Source of the DNA: Saxidomus purpurata
Lineage: Eukaryota > Mollusca > Bivalvia > Venerida > Veneridae
Length of the DNA stretch: 64,000 bases
Assembly: GCA_022818135.1 (NCBI GenBank)
Contig: JAFMSR010000002.1
Location: 40,877,369-40,941,368, forward strand
Direction of reading: 5' to 3'
Shown in pieces: positions 57,791 to 64,000 of this stretch. The notes beneath the pieces are model-generated. The model was not told the origin of the DNA. It searched no databases and saw nothing but the letters and a program-made list of their open reading frames with translations. A program made the position numbers and the translations under genes. How positions within the stretch are numbered: position 1 is the first letter of the stretch; every line of letters begins with the position of its first letter.

Positions 57791-58174
57791 TTATTTAAGT
57801 TGTAGGGCATGTCCTTTGAAGTGACATTCAAACATTTCCTGTACTAAATTGATAGCATATTGTAAACGTTAAGTGATCTTTTAAGATCTGTTAGAAATAT
57901 TAATATCATACATCAGTAAGAGAGAAGTATTTTGTAGAAGAATAGTTTAAGACAATCTGGTTTCGCTTTTACCGAATCAATTTTATCAGATTTTGTTCAC
58001 AGTTAGGCAGTTATTTCTTGCTAGCATCCTAGGCATGCACTTTTTGTCGATTTCAAACGATAGGCCCGGTCTTGTATTTTGCGTAATGAAATACAATGGT
58101 ACGTGCACGTCATGACTCGTTGTCCGAAATCGAATTGACTTTTGTGACTCTTGTTTTATTGTAATTTTACAAAG

Positions 58175-58320
58175 GTTGCATTCGGCACGCTGTGAATGTT
58201 TTATCTGGATGAAGTTATACGGAAGAATCACGATATACTCCAGACAAGTATGAATAACATGTTCTGAATTACCAAGCTTTCTCATCTTAGACCAGCAAAT
58301 TTACCAGATGTAAATGTCAA
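58175..58320 (+). repeat. Small dispersed repeat, copy 1 (partner at 62.1 kb)
   Basis: ACATGTTCTGAATTACCAAG, CTTTCTCATCTTAGACCAGC and ATGTAAATGTCAAGCTT recur at 62,120-62,225 as ACATGCTCAGAATTAACCAG, CTTTCTCGTCTTAAAATC and ATGTAAATGTCAAACTT. Same orientation. The overlapping 99-codon minus frame (57,986-58,285) is not kept in the other copy. Confidence 0.55.
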
Positions 58321-58485
58321 GCTTAGATAGATTTGAGACATAAAGATGAAATATATGTGTAAGCTACTAGACGGATGAAACGTGCTACACGTTTTAAAAT
58401 AGTTAATAGGTCCGCACATTTACATAATGACTGACGCTTGAACAAAGAATTTTTTTTTCAAAAAATAACATTAAAGACGAATGTA

Positions 58486-58660
58486 CAGTCCAACCTCTCC
58501 ACACCAACATCAAAGGGAATATCTTTTCGTTTTTGGTGCGGAGAGGTTGTTGTTCTTGGGAGGTTAATTTGGTCAGATATAACTGCTTTGGGAAATAAAA
58601 CCCCTGTCTTTGTAGAGAGGTTTTTGCTCTTCGGAGGTGTTGTTTTGAGAGGTTGGACTG
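58486..58660. mobile_element. 175-bp pogo/Tigger-like MITE
   Basis: Perfect 14-bp terminal inverted repeats, CAGTCCAACCTCTC at the left and GAGAGGTTGGACTG at the right, flanked by TA on both sides (58,484-58,485 and 58,661-58,662). CAGT-starting ends rich in AACCTC and a TA target site are the signature of pogo/Tigger elements of the Tc1-mariner group. The 85-codon plus frame at 58,438 lies over it and is not a gene. Confidence 0.85.
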
Positions 58661-58819
58661 TATATCAGCTGAGTAATTTTTTGCAGAAAGGGTGATTTTC
58701 TCATTAAGTTTTACTGAAGATGAACGGAAATCTTGGCATGCAATTTCGAGCGAAAGAAATAAATCGTTATGTAAACAAGATTAACTACGTTTCTCCGTTT
58801 ATCAGAATAACAAAGTTCA

Positions 58820-59745
58820 TTCTAATATGCCTATGATATTTGTCTAAAGAAAATTGGAGTGCTTTACTGTGTTTCGGATATGGATGTAGCCCTTTCAGGC
58901 TTTACTTATTTATTCTCGCAACTCTATCGTTGCATAAAACATAGAAAATTTAATATAAGTGATATATGCATATGTAATAAACGTAAAACATGGATCAAGT
59001 CCTATATCTATTACATGATACTAAACCTTATTCTTGCAAACGCATTTAATTCTCGTACGTACACGTTTGATTTTTGTTGTTTTTCCTGTTTTGTTTTCCG
59101 TTTTTCATTTGACTCTTTTCGGTTTTCGTATTATATATAGTTTATGTAAAACGTTTATTTCATTCAAGAATTTCTTTTGCACAGTAGAATATTGTGTCTG
59201 TTTGTATTACTTCCAAGGACAATGGGTAACTCAATAGGAGACAATCGGCGAGACGTTTGTAACTGTAAAGGATATATTTGGTGTATATAATGCACTATTC
59301 TTTCTATTAAAATAAGTATGTTTTCTTACATACCATATGTTATCCATGAAAATATGTTGCGGCTGCGGACGCAGGTCTTTGTGTTCCGGTCTTGGACTGG
59401 CTGCTCATAGGTTTCAGACTAGGAGACTGGTTGCATGTGGAACCTAAAAGTTCTTAATGAATTAGTTCTGGTAATTTACAATTAAAATCCTTACTGTAAA
59501 GCAATGGAGTGCCGACTGAGAAAGAAACTATAATACAGCATATAAAGCGTAATTACATAAACTATCTTTAATTTGAAAGCCATAAAGAGTCAAATAAGAA
59601 ACGGGAACAAAACCAAAATAAAACGCGTATTTGGAATACAGTGTATTGCGAAATGTCTTGTGATGGTGTGTCCATCTACACTCGACGCTCATTGACATAA
59701 AAAGTTGTGCTAACATTTTATGATCTGATATGCCTATGGTATATT
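58820..59745. repeat. Inverted-repeat-bearing repeat block
   Basis: TTCTAATATGCCTATGATAT at 58,822 recurs as ATATGCCTATGGTATATTTC at 59,728 and, inverted, near 61,230-61,255. Inside, 59,065-59,155 (TTTGATTTTTGTTGTTTTTC through CATTTGACTC to ATATAGTTTATGTAAAAC) is the diverged inverse of 59,548-59,640. A TTTCGGATATGGATGTAGCC phrase near 58,874 relates it to family R. Confidence 0.5.
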
Positions 59746-59759
59746 TCTATAGTCAAGTC

Positions 59760-60030
59760 GAAAAGTAGGCGTAGTTTCGGACACGGAAGAAGCTCCTTCC
59801 AGACTTTTCATGTTTACTCCCGCGCCGAAAATAAAAAATGAAATAGAATTAATATCTGTTTGAAACTGTGAGTCAAAACAATTAATGAAACGTTTACGAC
59901 ATTACTCGACAATAACTGTCTGCTTTGTTAGGTTCTGAATCTGACGTCCTCTACATAATGTCACAGTCACGTATTTTTTATATTTTATGTATTAGATGAT
60001 TAAGCTAAAATAAGTTTGTATAATATAGAG
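59760..60030 (+). repeat. Dispersed repeat family R, copy 2 (interrupted)
   Basis: AAAAGTAGGCGTAGTTTCGG to GTTTGTATAATATAG matches 41,630-42,070. The copy breaks off at AATATAG, where a family E element lies. The sequence resumes at 60,478 with ATAGCTATGTATGATATTTTG, so E inserted here, possibly with a 4-bp ATAG duplication. Confidence 0.75.
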
Positions 60031-60477
60031 GATAATTGTTGAATTCGGAGTAAGATCACGTTATAATTTCACCGAGTGGGCACCTAAAGTGATATTTTCA
60101 CGAGTGGCGCAGCCACGAGTGAAAATAACAACTTTTGGTGTTCACGAGTGAAGTTAACGTGATATAACACCGATATCAGCAATTTGTCTGTTTATTCTAT
60201 GGTTCAAACTCTACTGTTATTGAGTTTGTTTCTATAAAATATCGAAAATCGCGGGAAAGGTCATCAGAAAACATAGCGCAAATGACGTCATTTAAACGAC
60301 GTCATCGTCGCATGGTTTCCAGCATTAATTACGCTCGGTATACTTTTGACGTAAATCCGGGTTAAAGATTGCAAAAACAGTGAAAAATAAAAATGGTAAT
60401 CCACTGTTTCAAAACTGTGGATTATCAACTTTATTTCACTGAGAAAACTCTATAATTCACTGGAAAACATCAAATAA
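60031..60477 (+). mobile_element. MITE family E, copy 2, inserted in family R
   Basis: Contains the 31-kb family in opposite orientation: AGTAAGATCACGTTATAATTTCACC, ATTTTCACGAGTGGCGCAGCCACGAGTGAAAAT (a perfect central palindrome near 60,094-60,126), AACAAATTGCTGAT-like sequence in reverse, AATGACGTCATTTAAACGACGTCAT and CATGGTTTCCAGC. The distal part has GGTAATCCACTGTTTC and AAACTGTGGATTATC in inverse order. A TGACGTCA octamer is at 60,283-60,290. Confidence 0.75.
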
Positions 60478-61025
60478 ATAGCTATGTATGATATTTTGAA
60501 TGGCTGCCCATGAGGAGTGAATTCGAAAAGCTTGTTCTTTCTTTAAAGGGGCCAAGAAAATTCAGGATTAACCGTCATGCAGTGTTTTGAAACTGTGAGT
60601 CAAATTAATGAATGAAACATTTACGACATTACTCACGATAACTGTCTGCTTTGTTAGGTTCTGAATCTGACGTCCTCTGCATAATGTCACAGTCACGTAT
60701 TTTTTATATTTTATGTATTAGATGATTAAACTAAAATAAGTTTGTATAATATAGCTATGTATGATATTTTGAATGGCTGCCCATGAGGAGTGAATTCGAA
60801 AAGCCACTTTTTGTGCCATTTTACACGTTACCGCCGAACTGAAAAATGTCCGTAGTGATTACGAACGTTTTTATAAATTTGGCTTATAAGAATAGAAACA
60901 AGCTTTATCAAAAGTGAAGCCTTTCCCGTCGGTAATGTACCCTCGTGAATTATTCCGCCAGGCACATCACCTCCAGGGAATGCTTCTATTTCGATAAAGC
61001 ACTCAAAGCCATAGATTATTTCTAA
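60478..61025 (+). repeat. Dispersed repeat family R, remainder plus second partial copy
   Basis: The first 60 bp complete copy 2 (GGCTGCCCATGAGGAGTGAA TTCGAAAAGC). Then GGCCAAGAAAATTCAGGATTAACC starts another R copy that runs through TGTCTGCTTTGTTAGGTTCTGAATCTGACG, the same GGCTGCCCATGAGGAGTGAATTC phrase and TTACCGCCGAACTG to GGCTTATAAGAAT. It ends in a rearranged foldback (60,900-61,020) like 42,224-42,400. The repeat of the same phrase about 300 bp apart shows a local tandem duplication. Confidence 0.7.
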
Positions 61026-61094
61026 ACTAAAAGTCGGGTTTACAATTTTTAGGTTAGTAATACCACTGTGAATTGGGGTTTCAACATACTTTTT

Positions 61095-61258
61095 TAATTA
61101 AGAAATAATCTATGGCTTGGAATGCTTAATCGAAATTTAAGGCGTATCTCTAAACTTTTAAGGTGAAGTAATGACTATTTTACCGAGTGCTTTAATTATA
61201 TTATTAAAGCACTAAAATTGACTTAAGAAATATACCATAGGCATATTAGAAATGTTAA
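61095..61258. repeat. Fragments of the foldback family
   Basis: AAGAAATAATCTATGGCTTG near 61,101 is the end of the 42.2-kb foldback element. GAGTGCTTTAATTATATTAT TAAAGCAC near 61,178 is a small palindrome. AAATATACCATAGGCATATT near 61,234 is the inverted form of the 59,728 end. Confidence 0.55.
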
Positions 61259-61264
61259 TAAATA

Positions 61265-63200
61265 AGTAATTGAAGTACGTGTATTTAAAAAGCCGAACAG
61301 TAAAATTAAAAGTCAACTTCAGACAATTCTGTTGTAAAACTCAATCATAAAAATTAAACGTCGGACAGTTAACGAATATGTGAGCCAATAAACAATAGTT
61401 ATTTAATAATTGTTGTTAATGTGACTTTGCTATAGTTTCGTAATGATATCAGGTTAACATAATGTCTACCCATGCAGACATGTCTTTATATATGAATGAT
61501 ATAAATCTTCGATGTATGCTTAATTCAGTAAATGTATTTTGACGTTGTTTATTCGCTGGTACTAATGCTCGAAAATATGAAAGTGAGCTTTTCAGAGTAG
61601 CATGAACAAGTTAAGGTATGTAACAAAAAGGTTAATACACGGCTACAGTGAGCCGAGCGTCGGTATTGGCCCATCCCTGGGGCAGACGATCTGCCCACCG
61701 CAGCCGTGTATTAACCTGTAACTACCGGTATTTCCTTTAATGATATAAGAAACGCCTTCTGATAATATTTCTTCGGGAAATAGCAACATAAAATCTTTTT
61801 TTTAAAGGCATTCGTCGTTCTATCAGTATTCTGTTTATTGGATTTTAAGTGATAATGGGACGTTCAAATAATATTGGGTTGTGAAATGTGTTGCTTATAA
61901 ATCGTTTTTGTGTATATTTTTCTTCTAATTCCTATAGCGGTTGAACGCAACTTTCACCGATTTCTCGAAATTGTATGCCGTCTGAGAACAAGAACAGAAA
62001 AAAGATATCGTCATCAAGATAAAAAAACTAATCATTTACAAAACCTGCTGTAGAAGGAAACTTTTGTGTATCAGTGTTCTTCCATTAGTAAGTCACTTTG
62101 TCTGTATTTTTAATGCAAGATTAATTCACGACAAGTTCAGGAAAAGACATGCTCAGAATTAACCAGCTTTCTCGTCTTAAAATCAACACGTTCATCCAAT
62201 GTAAATGTCAAACTTTGTGATGTTTCAGACAGTGTAACAATTTGAATGCAGACTTTTAATTTTCAACTATCATATGGAGCCATGCTTATCTCTTATCGGC
62301 GAGACAAATTTAAGTGAATTAATGTGACAGACACTAAAGAATTAAGGATGATTTTAGTTTAAAGGAATTTTGTAAAAAAAGAAGACAAAAAGAAAGATCT
62401 ATCTGTATGTGTGCTGAGGCAAATCTTTTAATTGGAAAATTATTCAGAACGAAAAAGAAACAATTAGGTAACAAGTACCATAACCTTTATATCAAGTATA
62501 AATTGTTGAGCAGAACAACTTGGAAAAACTCTTACAAACATGATTATAAAATGATGCTGTACGTCAGTATACACGCAGTTTCTGAACAAGTTTAACTGTT
62601 TAGAAAAGTTAAACCTTTACTAAAATATTTAATACTGAAAATTTGCAAACTGATGATAACATTGGCAATTAAGTAAAACTTGTTTTTATAACTTTTGATA
62701 CATATAATATTATACTGTTTCAATAATAAAACAAATCGCTCTCTTCTTCCATCATTTACCATTACTCATTATGTGAAATATTCTAATCGTTAAATATTCC
62801 TTTCCAAGTGAACGACTTCTACTTTTATCATAATGAAACTAAAAAAGAGAGGGCACATTTCACAAATGTGCTAGTGCAATTAGTCAGATTTAAAAGTCGA
62901 TGCCACTATTTCCCACAATAAAAGCTATTACTCCGTAAAAATTCAAATTTGTACAAAATTATTCTATCCCACCAGGTCCTGTCAAAGAAAAGAAGCAAAA
63001 CCATCGACAGACCATTTTTCGTCCAATTTAATCCTCGCTTAAAGAAAAGAAAGGAAACAAATCATGCAAAAAAATAAAGCCCGAACAGCTATCAAAATTT
63101 GCATTTTTATTGAAAACAAGAGTCTCATTAGGGTTAGTATCGCTTGACTGAACTGTTCTGAGTGAGTTTTGTGAAAATCTTTTGGAAAGTTATGAAAGAA
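61265..63200. other. Non-coding stretch with a small palindrome and a repeat copy
   Basis: At 61,632-61,711 GGTTAATACACGGCTACAGTG and CCGCAGCCGTGTATTAACC form inverted arms around a loop with GGGCAGACGATCTGCCC, another foldback. The partner of the 58.2-kb repeat is at 62,120-62,225. The 62-codon plus frame at 62,407 is lysine-rich with no known family. Confidence 0.5.
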
Positions 63201-63204
63201 AAGC

Positions 63205-63640
63205 TAATAAAAGTCACTGTGACCTTGACCCACTGACCCTAAACTAACAGTAGGGATCATCTATTTAGTACAACCAATCATCCTAGTATGAAGTTTGAAA
63301 CCTGCTGTTGATAATTAGATCTTAAATATTGAGCGGAAATGATTTTCAAAGTTTGGGTCACTGTGACCTTGATCTTCGAACGGCTGACCTTAAAGCAATA
63401 GGGAATATGGTTGCATGCAACCTTCTGACCAAGTCTGATGAAAGTCAGACGAAACAGTAGGGATCGTCTTCTTAGTTATACCAATCATCCTGTGAAGTTT
63501 GAATATTGTTGGTTAAATAGAGCGGAAATATTTTCAAAACTCGTGTAACTGTAACATTGATCCACTGACTCAAAAAACAATAATGATCATCTACAGGTTG
63601 CAGACAACATTCTGAGCAAGTTTCATGAAAGTGCGACCTG
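63205..63640 (+). repeat. TGACC-type degenerate tandem repeat
   Basis: Units are marked by CACTGTGACCTTGA at 63,216 and 63,358 with a weaker copy near 63,547, and by CAGTAGGGATC at 63,249 and 63,455 (206 bp apart). ACCAATCATCCT, GAAGTTTGAA and GAGCGGAAAT recur. It belongs to the same general class as the 36-37 kb array but is not the same unit. Beyond it, to 64,000, nothing is recognised. Confidence 0.7.
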
Positions 63641-64000
63641 TTGAATGTAACGAAGGAAAAGGTGTCACTAAAATCGAACCAGCTACTACCAAGATATTGC
63701 TCCGAAAGAAAACGCGTGATAGACAGGACGGACTAACAACGTCGAAACTATTGACAATAATATAAACGGCAAGACAAGTAAATTGGTGATCAAAGATGCC
63801 TAATTGGCTTCTGCTAAACATCTAAAGTCTCCCCGGACATCTCGAGGTAAAATAGTTATCATGAGTTATGAGTTTCAAAGGCACTAGAAATACTGTTTAC
63901 TTTGAAATATAAATAAACCGAATACACGCAAAAATACAGTTTGTACTTATATTTAGTACTTTTTAATATGATAACTAACTTTTGCCAAAAGTCTGAAAGG

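Overview
The window looks like AT-rich, gene-poor nuclear DNA of a bivalve mollusc, probably a clam of the venerid type. The evidence is the many short dispersed elements with tRNA-like heads, tandem arrays built on TGACCTTGACCTTTGACC, foldback MITEs, and the C-terminal remnant of a bivalve-type LINE. The species cannot be named from sequence alone. No bacterial-style operons, rRNA, functional tRNA or CRISPR arrays are present. Most open frames under 100 codons look like chance frames or repeat sequence.

Layout. 1-28.9 kb is mostly non-coding. It holds a diverged direct repeat (1.3-2.1 kb), a 102-bp foldback element (2.5 kb), an inverted pair of 171-bp-unit repeats (9.8-10.2 and 12.0-12.4 kb), and two copies of a composite repeat with a tRNA-like SINE head (13.8-14.9 kb on +, 23.6-24.3 kb on -). 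At 28.92-28.98 kb on the minus strand is a credible first coding exon: signal-peptide-like codons, an upstream in-frame stop, and a consensus GTAAGT donor beside a CpG-richer block. Two more minus-strand exon-like frames ending in GTAAGT lie downstream at 18.46-18.62 and 6.16-6.30 kb. They could belong to one long-intron gene, but this is inference.

30-35 kb is a patchwork of paired MITEs and small duplications. 35.9-37.5 kb is a nested insertion: a 145-bp tandem array with nuclear-receptor-like sites sits inside sequence marked by repeated TTCTGTACAGAA palindromes. 37.6-39.9 kb (minus) is the most protein-like region. It is one long broken reading unit that seems to join a cysteine-protease-like N-terminal part (GRQCVANA; DSHSRND) to a Ser/Asp-rich linker and a basic, Cys-containing transposon-type protein. 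About five single-base indels and one nonsense codon break it. An intron and a pair of 19-bp and 15-bp palindromes lie upstream at 39.9-40.8 kb.

41.3-43.3 kb holds large foldback elements and a degenerate minisatellite. 46.8-49.1 kb holds a dispersed-repeat copy, a dead LINE 3' end and the third composite X-Y-SINE copy. 51.2-55.1 kb carries a young 1.03-kb direct duplication around a 1.8-kb spacer with protein-like sequence at its edge. 58.5-61.3 kb holds a 175-bp pogo/Tigger-like MITE with TA target duplication, then nested copies of the 41-42 kb and 31 kb families. 63.2-63.7 kb is another TGACC-type tandem repeat.

No set of genes working together as a pathway can be supported. The interest lies in mobile-element structure, in the decayed composite gene, and in repeats that carry dense transcription-factor-like sites. 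All family calls are by eye, and no searches were run.
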